DNA from: an uncultured Duganella sp.
Lineage (GTDB): Bacteria > Pseudomonadota > Gammaproteobacteria > Burkholderiales > Burkholderiaceae
Reading direction: 5' to 3'
Assembly: GCA_946482335.1 (NCBI GenBank)
Contig: CAMLRG010000117.1
Coordinates: 1-17,365, forward strand
Length of the DNA stretch: 17,365 bases
Part shown: in pieces, positions 6,813 through 16,514 of the stretch
Position numbering within the stretch: the stretch's first letter is position 1
Layout of the letters: the number at the start of each line of letters is the position of its first letter
The notes under the pieces: model-generated
Seen by the model: only the letters and a program-made list of their open reading frames with translations
Databases searched by the model: none
What the model was told of the DNA's origin: nothing
Program-made: the position numbers and the translations under genes

Positions 6813-8960
6813 ATGCATAAACTCACTCCGCTCGCCTTCGCCGCCGCCCTCCTCGCCAGCGGCGCCGCTGCCGCCCAGGAAATCCAGACCGTCGTCATCA
6901 GCGCCTCGGCAGACGCCTCGGCCGAGGGCTTGCCCAAGGCTTACGCGGGCGGCCAGGTCGCGCGCGGCGGCCGCCTCGGCCTGCTCGGCAATATGGACAT
7001 GATGGACACCCCCTTCAACACCACCAACTATACCCAGGCCCTGATCCAGGACCAGCAAGCGCGCTCGGTGGCCGACGTGCTGCAGAACGATCCCTCGGTG
7101 CGCGTGGCGCGCGGTTTCGGCAATTACCAGGAGCTGTACGTGATCCGCGGTTTCGCCGTGAATTCGGACGACCTGGCCTATAACGGCCTGTACGGCCTGC
7201 TGCCGCGCCAGTTCGTCGCCTCCGAATTGCTGGAGCGCGTGGAAGTATTCCGCGGCGCGAACACCTTCATCAACGGTGCCCAGCCGGGCGGCGGCGGCAT
7301 CGGCGGCACCATCAACCTGCTGCCGAAACGTGCCGCCAGTGCCGACCTGACCGCGCTCACCGTCGGCGCCGAATCCGGCGGCCAGGGCTATGCCGCACTG
7401 GACCTGGGCCGCCGCTTTGGCGACGACAAGCGCACCGGCTTGCGGATCAATGCCGTGCGCCGCGACGGCGACACCGCCATCGACCGTGAAGGCCGCGAAT
7501 TGAGCGTGCTGTCGGCCGGCCTCGACTATCGCGGCAAAGGCTTCCGCCTGTCGGCCGACATCGGCCACCAGGACCACAAGCTGACCGGTGCCCGTCCCAG
7601 CGTGACGGTCATTGGCGGCATCGCCCTGCCTGCGGCGCCGGACGCCTCGTCCAACTTCGCGCAGAATTGGACCACGTCGAACGAGCGCGACACCTTCGGC
7701 ACCTTGCGCGGCGAAGTCGACCTGGCGCCAGGCGCAGTCGCCTGGGCCGCATTGGGCGCGCGCCATGGCGAGGAATTCAACATCCTGGCCTCGCCAACGG
7801 TCAGCGCCAGCGACGGCGGCGCCACCATGTACCGTTTCGATAATGCCCGCAAGGATAGCGTACGCACCGGCGAGGCCGGCGTACGCGGCAAATTGCAAAC
7901 CGGCAGCGTCGGCCACAGCCTGAGCGCGACCGTTTCGGGTTACTGGCAGGAATCCAAAAACGCTTACGCATTGAGCAACTTCTTCCCCGGCTTTGCGACC
8001 AATCTCTACCGTCCGGTGGACGTCGACGCGCCGCCGGCCAACTTCTTCACAGGCGGCCGGATGGATCAGCCACTGGTCACCAGCAAGAGCATCCTGTCCA
8101 GCTACGCCGTTGCCGACACCATGTCGCTGGACGATGGCCGCTGGCTGCTGACCGTCGGCGTCCGCCACCAGTCGATGAAGGTGTATGGCTACGATTACAA
8201 CACCGGCCTCCAGAACGCCGCTTACGACGAAAACGCCGTGTCGCCGGTGGCCGGCATCGTGTTCAAGCCGGTCAAGGGGGTGTCGGTCTACGCCAATTAC
8301 ATCGAAGGCCTGCAGCAAGGTCCGGTCGCTTCCGGCACCGATATCGACAATATTGGCGAAACCTTCGCCCCTTATACCTCGCGCCAGAAAGAGCTGGGCG
8401 TGAAATTCGATACCGGCGCGCTGGGATTCAGCGCCGCGATATTCTCGACCGGGATGCCGTCGGCTTATGTCGAAAACCGCCATTTCGGCGTATTTGGCGA
8501 GCAGCGCAATCGCGGCCTGGAATTGTCGGTATTCGGCAATCCGGCGCGTGGCGTTCGCCTGTTGGGCGGTCTGACGCTGCTCGACGCGGAACAGCGCCGC
8601 ACCGCCGCCAGTATTAACCAGGGCAAGGATGTGATTGGTGTTCCAAGAACCCAACTTAATATCGGCGGCGAGTGGGATATTAATTCCCTTCCCGGCCTGT
8701 CCTTAAATGCCCGCGCTATTTACACCTCAAAGCAGTTCGCTGATGGCGCCAACCAGCAGCAATTGCCGTCCTGGAATCGCATTGACCTTGGTTTGAATTA
8801 CGCAACCAGGCTTGCGCAGCGCAATGTGACTTTCCGCGCCCGTCTGGATAATGCTTTCGACCGCAATTACTGGGCTTCGGCAGGCGGTTATCCCGGCGCC
8901 GGCTACCTGGTCGCCGGCGCGCCGCGTACTGCCACCGTTTCAGCCACCGTCGATTTCTGA
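6813..8960 (+). CDS. TonB-dependent siderophore receptor
   Basis: This is a 715-residue outer-membrane receptor that would import a ferric siderophore using energy from TonB/ExbB/ExbD. The signal peptide covers residues 1-21 (A-A-A before Gln-22), followed at once by a TonB box-like E-I-Q-T-V-V-I-S (23-30). The plug domain has the typical Q-A-R-S-V-A-D-V-L-Q-N-D-P-S-V segment (82-96), Y-V-I-R-G-F (109-114) and the R-V-E-V-F-R-G-A/G-G-I-G-G-T-I-N-L segments (142-169). The 22-strand barrel follows and ends in the expected C-terminal Phe (T-V-D-F). There is no N-terminal signalling (STN) domain, so it is not a FecA-like transducer. The closest type is the FhuA/FcuA-like hydroxamate group, but the ligand cannot be fixed from sequence. 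A Fur-like site lies upstream. The last ~350 bases use more AT-ending codons than the rest. Confidence 0.95.
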   Translation: MHKLTPLAFAAALLASGAAAAQEIQTVVISASADASAEGLPKAYAGGQVARGGRLGLLGNMDMMDTPFNTTNYTQALIQDQQARSVADVLQNDPSVRVARGFGNYQELYVIRGFAVNSDDLAYNGLYGLLPRQFVASELLERVEVFRGANTFINGAQPGGGGIGGTINLLPKRAASADLTALTVGAESGGQGYAALDLGRRFGDDKRTGLRINAVRRDGDTAIDREGRELSVLSAGLDYRGKGFRLSADIGHQDHKLTGARPSVTVIGGIALPAAPDASSNFAQNWTTSNERDTFGTLRGEVDLAPGAVAWAALGARHGEEFNILASPTVSASDGGATMYRFDNARKDSVRTGEAGVRGKLQTGSVGHSLSATVSGYWQESKNAYALSNFFPGFATNLYRPVDVDAPPANFFTGGRMDQPLVTSKSILSSYAVADTMSLDDGRWLLTVGVRHQSMKVYGYDYNTGLQNAAYDENAVSPVAGIVFKPVKGVSVYANYIEGLQQGPVASGTDIDNIGETFAPYTSRQKELGVKFDTGALGFSAAIFSTGMPSAYVENRHFGVFGEQRNRGLELSVFGNPARGVRLLGGLTLLDAEQRRTAASINQGKDVIGVPRTQLNIGGEWDINSLPGLSLNARAIYTSKQFADGANQQQLPSWNRIDLGLNYATRLAQRNVTFRARLDNAFDRNYWASAGGYPGAGYLVAGAPRTATVSATVDF

Positions 8961-8982
8961 TTCGCGCCAACTCTTAGCGTGA

Positions 8983-9108
8983 TCAGGCTGACATTTGGCT
9001 GGACGTGCCCGCCACGGCCGCAATTGGCTGTGGCGGCTTCGGTGGCGGCTTGTCGCAAGCGGAGAGCAAAAAGGCCACGGCCAGCGTGGCGGGGATGAGG
9101 GTACGCAT
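8983..9108 (-). CDS. Very small proline-rich lipoprotein
   Basis: This 41-residue protein has an N-terminal Arg, a hydrophobic stretch and a lipobox L-S-A-C with lipidation predicted at Cys-18. The mature peptide is only 24 residues and starts CDKPPPKPPQP, so it is a Pro/Lys-rich tail on a lipid anchor. Translation is well supported: GGAGG lies 5 bases before the ATG. I do not recognise a family beyond the generic lipoprotein attachment site. It lies 35 bases downstream of the EamA gene on the same strand and converges on the TonB receptor gene with 22 bases between the stops. A longer upstream frame is a shadow of the EamA gene. Confidence 0.68.
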   Translation of the reverse strand: MRTLIPATLAVAFLLSACDKPPPKPPQPIAAVAGTSSQMSA

Positions 9109-9143
9109 GGCAACCTCCGGCGGAAAATTTGAAATTATCAGAT

Positions 9144-10046
9144 TTAACGCCGGGCTGTCGCACGGCCGGAGGAAATAACTATTCCTCCCACGATCAGGAT
9201 AAATGCGATCGCGTGATAGGTTTTCGGCGGTTCGCCGAGGATGATGGATGACAGCAGCGCGGTAAATAATGGCGTGAGGTTCACAAAGAACGACGCCACA
9301 GCCGGTCCGGCCTGCTGCACGCCAGCGCCCCAGCAGCGGAAAGCGATAATCGCCGGTCCGATGGCGACATAAGCCAATGCGGCAATAAGCGGCCAGCTCC
9401 AGTGAATCACTGCCGAAGATATTGCCGCCTCCCCGGCTGCAAAAAAACCCGACCACACCGCGCCAAAAGCCACTTGCGCCAGCAGGAAATTGGCCCAGTG
9501 TCCGCGGATATCCGCCGGGCCAGTAGTCCGGGTTAATAGCCAGCTATACAGCGACCACGCAATGGTGGCCAGGATCATGAATATATCGCCAGCCACCAGG
9601 CGCAATTCCATTAAGTGCGACCATTCGCCGCGCGCCAATACCAGGAGCACGCCGGCAATCGACAGCACCGCGCCCGCCACCTGCCGCCGCGATACGCCGG
9701 CGCCGAAAAACAGCCAGCCGGTCAGCATCATCCAGACCGGCATGCCGGACGCGACGAGCGTCACATTGATCGGGGTTGAACTTTGCAGGGCAAGATACTG
9801 CAAGGCGTTGTAGAGCCCGATGCCGAGCAGCCCGAGCACCGCGAGCCGTTGCCAATTCGTCCATAAGCCACTGCCGCGCCGGAAAATCGGCCCCGCGAAT
9901 GGCAGCAACAGGACAAAGGCAATCGCCCAGCGCAGGAAATTCAGCATGATGGGCGGCACATCCTGCGCGACCATGCGCCCGACGATCGCATTGCCCGCCC
10001 AGAGCATGGGCGGGATCGTCAGGAGAATGGCGGTGCGGGTCTTCAT
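9144..10046 (-). CDS. EamA/DMT family transporter
   Basis: This is a 300-residue inner-membrane protein with about ten helices in two EamA (DUF6) repeats, roughly residues 8-137 and 152-293. The first repeat begins with the P-P-M-L-W-A-G-N signature (12-19) and holds the Y-N-A-L-Q-Y-L-A-L segment (79-87). The second has the typical F-F-V-N-L-T-P-L-F-T-A-L at 253-264 followed by G-E. Members export amino acids, metabolites or drugs in the drug/metabolite transporter superfamily; the substrate here is unknown. I prefer the ATG at 10046 (MKTRTA), which matches how relatives begin. An in-frame ATG at 10061 adds five residues, and neither has a strong ribosome site. The small lipoprotein gene follows. 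Confidence 0.93.
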   Translation of the reverse strand: MKTRTAILLTIPPMLWAGNAIVGRMVAQDVPPIMLNFLRWAIAFVLLLPFAGPIFRRGSGLWTNWQRLAVLGLLGIGLYNALQYLALQSSTPINVTLVASGMPVWMMLTGWLFFGAGVSRRQVAGAVLSIAGVLLVLARGEWSHLMELRLVAGDIFMILATIAWSLYSWLLTRTTGPADIRGHWANFLLAQVAFGAVWSGFFAAGEAAISSAVIHWSWPLIAALAYVAIGPAIIAFRCWGAGVQQAGPAVASFFVNLTPLFTALLSSIILGEPPKTYHAIAFILIVGGIVISSGRATARR

Positions 10047-10084
10047 GTTGCCCGCAAGCATACGCTAAGCGGGCAAAGTCCGCT

Positions 10085-10107
10085 GGCGGCCGCCTTCAAC
10101 GGCCGCC
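10085..10107 (-). terminator. GC hairpin between the 59-residue protein gene and the EamA gene
   Basis: GGCGGCCG (10085-10092) pairs perfectly with CGGCCGCC (10100-10107) around a 7-base loop. It lies just after the stop of the small hydrophilic protein gene and before the EamA gene. Read on the minus strand, only a short ACTTTG follows, so the U-tract is weak. It may be an attenuating or RNA-stabilising hairpin rather than a full terminator. Confidence 0.45.
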
Positions 10108-10110
10108 GAC

Positions 10111-10290
10111 TCAGCCGCGTTTAGCTTTCTGTTTCGCGCCGCCGCCGGCGCCTTCGGCGCTACCAGCCTTGGTGCGGGACTGCTCATTCTTGGTGTTGCG
10201 TTTCGCCGTGTTCTTGTTGCCAGTCTGGTCCGACTCGACGTTTTGCACCGATTGCCGGTTCTGTTTACTGAGTTGTTTGTTCTGAGCCAT
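10111..10290 (-). CDS. Small hydrophilic basic protein, function unknown
   Basis: This 59-residue protein begins MAQNKQLSKQNRQSVQNVES and is almost free of hydrophobic residues. It is rich in Asn, Gln, Lys, Ser and Thr, with a Gly/Ala patch (near 43-52) and a basic end (K-Q-K-A-K-R-G). It has no signal peptide or helix-forming core and is probably disordered. The start is very well supported by an AAAGGAGG ribosome site 5 bases before the ATG. Composition resembles hydrophilin-like or small stress proteins, but that is a guess. The porin gene is divergent from it, and a GC hairpin follows the stop. Confidence 0.65.
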   Translation of the reverse strand: MAQNKQLSKQNRQSVQNVESDQTGNKNTAKRNTKNEQSRTKAGSAEGAGGGAKQKAKRG

Positions 10291-10399
10291 GATGGCCTCC
10301 TTTGCGGGGATCGAGCCATCACAGTGCCCTGCGCGCCGCCGCCAGTCTGTGCGCTGGCAAACGGGCGTGGCTGCCCGCCCACGGCCAGGGAAGTTTTTC

Positions 10400-10428
10400 T
10401 TGTCGCATGGGTGGGCAGCGGTGACAAT
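10400..10428 (+). promoter_or_regulatory. Putative sigma-70 promoter of the porin gene
   Basis: TTGTCG (10400-10405), a 17-base spacer and GACAAT (10423-10428) give a plausible sigma-70 promoter 44 bases upstream of the porin ATG. The -10 matches only four of six consensus bases. The rest of the 182-base divergent region (10291-10472) holds an imperfect hairpin (CTGGC 10354-10358 and CGTGG 10366-10370 with CCACG 10379-10383 and GCCAG 10384-10388) and no gene. Confidence 0.3.
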
Positions 10429-10472
10429 GGGGCGCAGCACGAAGCCTGAACAACAATATTGAGAAGATACTC

Positions 10473-11480
10473 ATGAAAAAACTGCTCCCTGCTCTCGCCC
10501 TGGCCCTGCCCTTCGCCGCATTGGCGCAAGACCAGGTCATGATTTACGGCGTCGTTGACGCTTTCGCCGGCCGCAACGCCACCGCCAGCGCACCGGTCGC
10601 CGTCAACGCCATCAACAGCGGCGGCATGATCACTTCCTTCTACGGCTTCTCCGGCACCGAAGCGCTGGGCGGCGGCATGAAGGCCCAGTTCCAGATCGAA
10701 GGCTTCTTCCGCGGCGATACCGGAGAGGCCGGCCGCTTCCCCGGCGAGGCCATCTTCGCCCGTAACGCCAACGTCGGCCTGGCCGGCAGTTTCGGCACGG
10801 TACGCCTGGGCCGCATCGGCAACCCGCTGTTTATCGCCGCCGGCCAGATCAACCCGTTCGGACCGTCGACCCGTTTTTCGCCCCTGATCAACCAGATCTT
10901 CACCGTCGTTGGCGGCAACGCCACGCTGGGCGATACCGGCTGGAGCAATTCCATCCAGTACGCCGCCAACCCGGTGTACAACACCACCTTCATCGCGCAA
11001 TACTCGCTGGGCGAGCAGCCGGGCCAGCACAACAACAATTGGTCGGCGGTGGCCAAATATGTGGGCAAGGAGCTCTCCGTCACCTTCGGCGCGCAAAGGG
11101 TGCGTTTCGGTCCGGGCTTGAGTGCGGCCGTGCCCGCGCAGCGCACCTGGCTGGCTGCGGCGGCTTACGACTTCAAGGTCGTGAAGCTGTTTGCTTCCTA
11201 TTCCGACCACGAAGCCAAGGTCAGCGGGCGCGAAGGCCACAGCGTGCAAGCCGGCTTCACCGTCCCGACGCATGGCGGCGCGGGACGCTGGATGGTGGCC
11301 TGGTCGCGCCTGACCGACAAGGCCAGCGTGGTGCCGGAATTCCATCGTGACACCGGTTCGGCCGGCTACGATTACAACCTGTCGCCACGCACCGACGTCT
11401 ATGCGGTGCTGATGTACGACAAGATCAGCAACGCGGCCAAGGGAAATACCTATATTGCTGGCATCCGGCATCGTTTCTGA
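10473..11480 (+). CDS. General porin (Burkholderiales Porin_4 type)
   Basis: This is a 335-residue outer-membrane protein that would form a trimeric 16-strand diffusion channel for small solutes. The signal peptide covers residues 1-18 (A-L-A before Gln-19). The mature protein opens with D-Q-V-M-I-Y-G-V-V-D-A, the hallmark of the neisserial/burkholderial porin family. It continues with the usual S-F-Y-G-F-S-G-T-E-A-L-G-G-G segment, and later R-N-A-N-V-G-L-A-G-S-F-G-T-V-R-L-G-R and G-N-P-L-F near the constriction loop. It ends Y-I-A-G-I-R-H-R-F with the C-terminal Phe needed for barrel insertion. Length is slightly short but within family range. A weak GAGAAG site precedes the ATG. It appears to be a single-gene unit with its own promoter. 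Confidence 0.94.
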   Translation: MKKLLPALALALPFAALAQDQVMIYGVVDAFAGRNATASAPVAVNAINSGGMITSFYGFSGTEALGGGMKAQFQIEGFFRGDTGEAGRFPGEAIFARNANVGLAGSFGTVRLGRIGNPLFIAAGQINPFGPSTRFSPLINQIFTVVGGNATLGDTGWSNSIQYAANPVYNTTFIAQYSLGEQPGQHNNNWSAVAKYVGKELSVTFGAQRVRFGPGLSAAVPAQRTWLAAAAYDFKVVKLFASYSDHEAKVSGREGHSVQAGFTVPTHGGAGRWMVAWSRLTDKASVVPEFHRDTGSAGYDYNLSPRTDVYAVLMYDKISNAAKGNTYIAGIRHRF

Positions 11481-11530
11481 CGAGAAAAGACGGTAAAATG
11501 ACCGTTGCTGAACCCCGTTATTTTCACGAT

Positions 11531-11740
11531 ATGAAATTCCTCAAGCAGAATCACAAATACGAGTCCGACCACACCTTGTTCATCAAGGAACTGAAGTCCA
11601 AGAATCCTCAGATCGAAGCAGGCCAGCAAGCCGGCCGCGCCATCCTGTGGGACAAGCCAGTGACTTCGCTCGACGATCAAGCCCGTAACAAGGCCTCGAC
11701 CGTCAAGCAACAGGCTTACGTGTACCAGAGCAAGGCATAA
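11531..11740 (+). CDS. DUF3460 family protein
   Basis: This is a 69-residue cytoplasmic protein of the DUF3460 family, found mainly in betaproteobacteria; the function is unknown. The family core is complete: Y-E-S-D-H-T-x-F-I-K-E-L-K, then the G-R-A-I-L-W-D-K-P segment and the terminal V-K-Q-Q-A-Y-V-Y-Q. I favour the ATG at 11531 (MKFLKQ), which matches the usual family length. An in-frame ATG at 11498 adds 11 residues, but it lies inside a GGTAAAATG sequence that looks like a promoter -10 element; neither start has a clear ribosome site. The gene lies directly before scpA and panC, a grouping I recall from other Burkholderiales. Confidence 0.85.
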   Translation: MKFLKQNHKYESDHTLFIKELKSKNPQIEAGQQAGRAILWDKPVTSLDDQARNKASTVKQQAYVYQSKA

Positions 11741-11755
11741 GGGGCGGTACCCGGC

Positions 11756-13524
<1,769 letters not shown>

Positions 13525-13526
<2 letters not shown>

Positions 13527-13578
13527 AACCGGTAAACCGGTGTCAGACCCTGGGGTCTGACACCGTCCTACCGGTTTT
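13525..13578. terminator. Nested bidirectional hairpin terminator with TGTCAGACCC palindrome
   Basis: Between the converging panC and EAL-HDOD genes lies a nested inverted repeat. The outer arms are AAAACCGGTA (13525-13534) and TACCGGTTTT (13569-13578). The inner arms are CGGTGTCAGACCC (13538-13550) and GGGTCTGACACCG (13553-13565), a perfect 13-bp match with TG between. The A-run on one side and T-run on the other let it act as an intrinsic terminator on both strands. The inner palindrome resembles short sequences repeated in many Oxalobacteraceae genomes, recalled but not tested here. Confidence 0.85.
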
Positions 13579-13580
13579 GA

Positions 13581-14792
13581 TCAGGTGGTAATATTCTGCG
13601 TCCAGGCCAACGCCGACAGATGCGCCTTATTCACATCTTCGGGCGTGAGCGACAGCGATGACGCCAGCGAACTGACCAGGTTCGAATTCAATTCGCACGC
13701 CTCCGCCAGCGCCAGGAACGGGCCGTATTTGCCGCCCCGGGTCAGCAACGCCTGCACCACTTCCTCGTTCAGCTGGATCTCCGCCAGCACTTCCTTCATC
13801 GGAATACCCAGCAAGCGATCGAGCAGCGAGAACATCCCCGCCACGAAGATGTTTTCCGCATCGGCCTTGCCCAGCGCCTTCTGCCCCAGCAGCTCCGCGA
13901 GGCGCCCGCGCACCACGGCCGTCTCCAGCAACACCGGCGAGAAGCCCGAGGTCGAGGCCGTGGCCAGCAGCAGCGTCAGCCAGCGGTACATCGGCTGGTA
14001 ACCCAGCAGCTGGATGGCCTGCTTCAGCGATTGCACTTCACGCCCCGCCCCGAAGCCAGCCGAATTGATGTAGCGCAGCAGCTTGTACGACAGCGCCGCG
14101 TCGCGCTTCAACACGCTCTCCAACTGGGCCACATCGGCGTTGGCGTTCACCATCTGCATCAGTTGCAGGATGATGGTTTGCGAAGGATTCAAGCCCTGCC
14201 CGCCGGTGCCGGGCCGCGGCGTCAAGTGCAGCTTGCCGACGAAGGCATCGAGCCCCAGCGCCGCGCAGGCATCGAAGTCGGCCCAGGTGTTCACCGGCCG
14301 CCCCACCATGCGGATATTGGACGTCTTCAGCAGCGAATAGGCGCGCGCCTGGGCCGCCACATCGGCGCCGGTGAAGCGCACTTCGACATAGGAACAGATG
14401 GTCCCCAAACGGCTGCCCACGCGCGCCAGGTCGGCATCGCGCAGCAACACGCCCACGCCGCCGGCACGCAGCGCCTGCACGGCCGCCAGCGTGGTCGGAT
14501 TGGCGAGTTCGGAGGTCTTGATCGACAGCACGGTATGCTCGGGCGGCATGTCGAACAGGGAATCGGTCGACAGCATGCCGGGCACCGCTTGCAGGAACAG
14601 GGTTTTCTGCTTGAGCAGCCAGCCGCGCTCGGGATCGTTCACCTGGCTGGCGACGAAGCCCACCAGGTCTTCGAGTTGCGCCAGCGTCGGCATCTGCGAG
14701 GCAGCGTCCTGCTGCCAGGTGAGTTCGTAGCCGACCACGCGCTGCTCGGGATCGAGAAGGGGCTCGCGAACCAGGAAATGTGTCTGATGCAT
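13581..14792 (-). CDS. EAL-HDOD (YuxH-type) signalling protein, EAL degenerate
   Basis: This is a 403-residue cytoplasmic protein with an N-terminal EAL-like domain (about 1-190) and a C-terminal HDOD domain (about 200-400). The opening F-L-V-R-E-P-L-L-D-P then V-G-Y-E-L-T-W matches the YuxH group, where EAL is replaced (here Y-E-L-T-W). The metal-binding acidic residues of active phosphodiesterases are not evident, so c-di-GMP cleavage is unlikely. The HDOD part includes L-K-R-D-A-A-L-S-Y-K-L-L-R-Y-I-N-S-A (228-245), L-L-G-Y (262-265) and A-G-M-F-S-L-L-D-R-L-L-G-I (318-330). It lacks the HD metal-binding pairs, as is normal for HDOD. Such proteins act as regulatory scaffolds in several proteobacteria. 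I chose the ATG at 14792 (MHQTHF); a TTG at 14825 would add 11 poorly supported residues. It follows cheY by 112 bases on the same strand. Confidence 0.9.
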   Translation of the reverse strand: MHQTHFLVREPLLDPEQRVVGYELTWQQDAASQMPTLAQLEDLVGFVASQVNDPERGWLLKQKTLFLQAVPGMLSTDSLFDMPPEHTVLSIKTSELANPTTLAAVQALRAGGVGVLLRDADLARVGSRLGTICSYVEVRFTGADVAAQARAYSLLKTSNIRMVGRPVNTWADFDACAALGLDAFVGKLHLTPRPGTGGQGLNPSQTIILQLMQMVNANADVAQLESVLKRDAALSYKLLRYINSAGFGAGREVQSLKQAIQLLGYQPMYRWLTLLLATASTSGFSPVLLETAVVRGRLAELLGQKALGKADAENIFVAGMFSLLDRLLGIPMKEVLAEIQLNEEVVQALLTRGGKYGPFLALAEACELNSNLVSSLASSLSLTPEDVNKAHLSALAWTQNITT

Positions 14793-14904
14793 ACGTGGTC
14801 TTATGCTTGACTCAGGATGACGCAACGGTGGCCATGGCTGCCACCGCTCGGTGCGCTCGGGCTGTCCGCCATCGCGGCCAGCCCGGCGGATTCAGGCGCC
14901 GCGC

Positions 14905-15294
14905 TCAAGCGCCGAGCTTTTCGAAGATCTTGTTCAGCTTTTCGTCCAGGGTGGCGGCGGTGAACGGCTTCACCACATAGCCGTTGGCGCCCGCTTGCGC
15001 AGCCGCGATGATGTTTTCCTTTTTGGCTTCGGCGGTCACCATCAGCACCGGCAGCTTGGCCAGCGCGGGGTCGGCACGGATGTTCTGCAGCATGGTCAGG
15101 CCATCCATATTCGGCATATTCCAGTCGGACACCACGAAGTCGAATTGCTCCGCGCGCAGTTTGGCCAGCGCCATCACGCCGTCTTCTGCCTCGTCCACGT
15201 TGGCATAACCCAGTTCCTTCAAGAGATTTCGCACGATGCGGCGCATCGTCGAGAAATCGTCCACAACCAAAAATTTCATCTTTGGATCAGCCAT
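14905..15294 (-). CDS. cheY: Chemotaxis response regulator CheY
   Basis: This is a 129-residue single receiver domain. When phosphorylated by CheA it binds the flagellar switch protein FliM and changes motor rotation. Residue numbering coincides with E. coli CheY: acidic pair Asp-12/Asp-13, phosphorylation site Asp-57, Thr-87, Tyr-106 and Lys-109, with W-N-M-P at 58-61. All functional residues are present. The start has a GGAG ribosome site 6 bases upstream. The 111-base gap to cheB is the largest in this operon. It contains a weak possible promoter on the minus strand (TTGGAG at 15380-15375, 17-base spacer, TACAAC at 15357-15352), so cheY may be partly transcribed on its own. A degenerate EAL-HDOD gene follows; no cheZ is seen in the window. 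Confidence 0.97.
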   Translation of the reverse strand: MADPKMKFLVVDDFSTMRRIVRNLLKELGYANVDEAEDGVMALAKLRAEQFDFVVSDWNMPNMDGLTMLQNIRADPALAKLPVLMVTAEAKKENIIAAAQAGANGYVVKPFTAATLDEKLNKIFEKLGA

Positions 15295-15405
15295 GAATTG
15301 CTCCGTTGTTTCTACTTACGCGGTTATTAATTAAAGTGGTGTTCCCAGCAAGTTGTAGGATAGCATTTTCGTTGCTCCAAGGCGAACTTCTCGAGGAGCC
15401 TCGTA

Positions 15406-16485
15406 TCAAACTCGCAATGCACGCGAACCATGTTGGGCAAGATAACCCAATACCATGCCGGGCAGCGCCTGCAACGCACCAACCTCGTGCGTGGCGCCGA
15501 CGGCAATCGCCTCGCGCGGCATGCCGAACACCACGCAGCTGGCTTCATCCTGCGCAAAATTATACGCCCCGGCGTTCTTCATCTCCAACATGCCTGCCGC
15601 GCCATCCTTGCCCATGCCGGTCAGGATCACGCCGACCGCGTTCTTGCCGGCATGCTGGGCCGCCGAACGGAACAGCACATCGACGGAGGGCCGGTGGCGG
15701 TTGACCGGCTCGCCCTGGTCGAGCTTGGTCATATAGTTGGCGCCGGAGCGGGCCAGCAGCAGGTGCGAGTGGCCCGGCGCAATGTAGGCGTGGCCCGGCA
15801 GTACGCGCTCATTGCCTTGCGCTTCCATCACAGAAATCCTGCACAGGGAATCGAGGCGCTTGGCAAAGGATTTGGTAAAGCCTTCCGGCATGTGCTGGGT
15901 GATCAGGATGCCGGGGCAATCGGACGGCATTTGCATCAGGAATTCGCGGATGGCTTCAGTGCCGCCGGTGGAGGCGCCGACAATGATCAGTTTTTCCGAA
16001 GACATCAGCGGGTTGCGCAACTGCGGCAGCGGCGTGCCCGCCTCGCCGGCAGTGCCGGCGGCCGGCAGGGTGCGCGCCCGCACGCGGGCCTTGGAGGCGG
16101 CGCGGATCTTGTCGGCGATCAGCTCGGCATACTCGCGCATGCCGGCCTGGATCGAAATCTTGGGCTTGGTGACGAAATCGACCGCGCCCAGTTCCAGCGC
16201 GCGCAGCGTGATTTCCGAGCCGCGTTCGGTCAGCGACGACACCATCACCACCGGCATCGGCCGCAGGCGCATCAGGCGTTCCAGGAAGTCGAGGCCATCC
16301 ATCTTCGGCATTTCCACGTCCAGCGTCAGCACGTCCGGGTTGGTTTGCTTGATGAGTTCGCGCGCCACCAGCGGGTCGGGCGCCACGCCCACCACTTCCA
16401 TGTCCGGCTGGCTCTTGATGATTTCGCTCATCACGCTGCGGATCAGCGCCGAGTCGTCGCAAATCAGGACTTTGATCTTGTTCAT
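15406..16485 (-). CDS. cheB: Chemotaxis protein-glutamate methylesterase/deamidase CheB
   Basis: This 359-residue enzyme removes methyl groups from glutamates of chemoreceptors and so resets adaptation. The N-terminal receiver domain (about 1-120) has Asp-10/Asp-11, phosphorylation site Asp-56 and Lys-107. A linker of about 40 residues, Arg/Ala- then Gly/Pro-rich, separates the C-terminal methylesterase domain (about 163-355). The catalytic triad is visible as Ser-172 in G-A-S-T-G-G, His-198 in T-Q-H-M-P-E-G-F and Asp-294 in G-M-G-K-D-G. Length and motifs are standard. AGGTAAC upstream serves as the ribosome site. It lies 29 bases after cheD and is opposed functionally by CheR at the start of the operon. 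Confidence 0.97.
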   Translation of the reverse strand: MNKIKVLICDDSALIRSVMSEIIKSQPDMEVVGVAPDPLVARELIKQTNPDVLTLDVEMPKMDGLDFLERLMRLRPMPVVMVSSLTERGSEITLRALELGAVDFVTKPKISIQAGMREYAELIADKIRAASKARVRARTLPAAGTAGEAGTPLPQLRNPLMSSEKLIIVGASTGGTEAIREFLMQMPSDCPGILITQHMPEGFTKSFAKRLDSLCRISVMEAQGNERVLPGHAYIAPGHSHLLLARSGANYMTKLDQGEPVNRHRPSVDVLFRSAAQHAGKNAVGVILTGMGKDGAAGMLEMKNAGAYNFAQDEASCVVFGMPREAIAVGATHEVGALQALPGMVLGYLAQHGSRALRV

Positions 16486-16514
16486 TGTTGTTACCTAACT
16501 CGTTTACTGTTGAA

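Noticed and set aside
6807..8654. Antisense open frame of 615 codons opposite the TonB receptor gene
   Set aside because: Same GC-driven shadow; the sense strand has a clear signal peptide, plug and barrel.
10065..11471. Minus-strand 468-codon frame opposite the porin gene
   Set aside because: A low-complexity shadow that also runs over the small hydrophilic protein gene; the porin is certain.
14793..14904. Possible terminator between cheY and the EAL-HDOD gene
   Set aside because: Short pairings (GGGCTG/CAGCCC and GGTGGC/GCCACC) exist but no T-run follows, so termination is not supported.
15392..15403. Palindrome CGAGG-AG-CCTCG just after the cheB stop
   Set aside because: Arms of five bases with a two-base centre and no T-run are too weak for a terminator and can occur by chance.
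15327..15557. Minus-strand 76-codon frame between cheY and cheB
   Set aside because: It overlaps the cheB 3' end in another frame, has no ribosome site and an Arg/Cys-rich composition typical of frame shadows.
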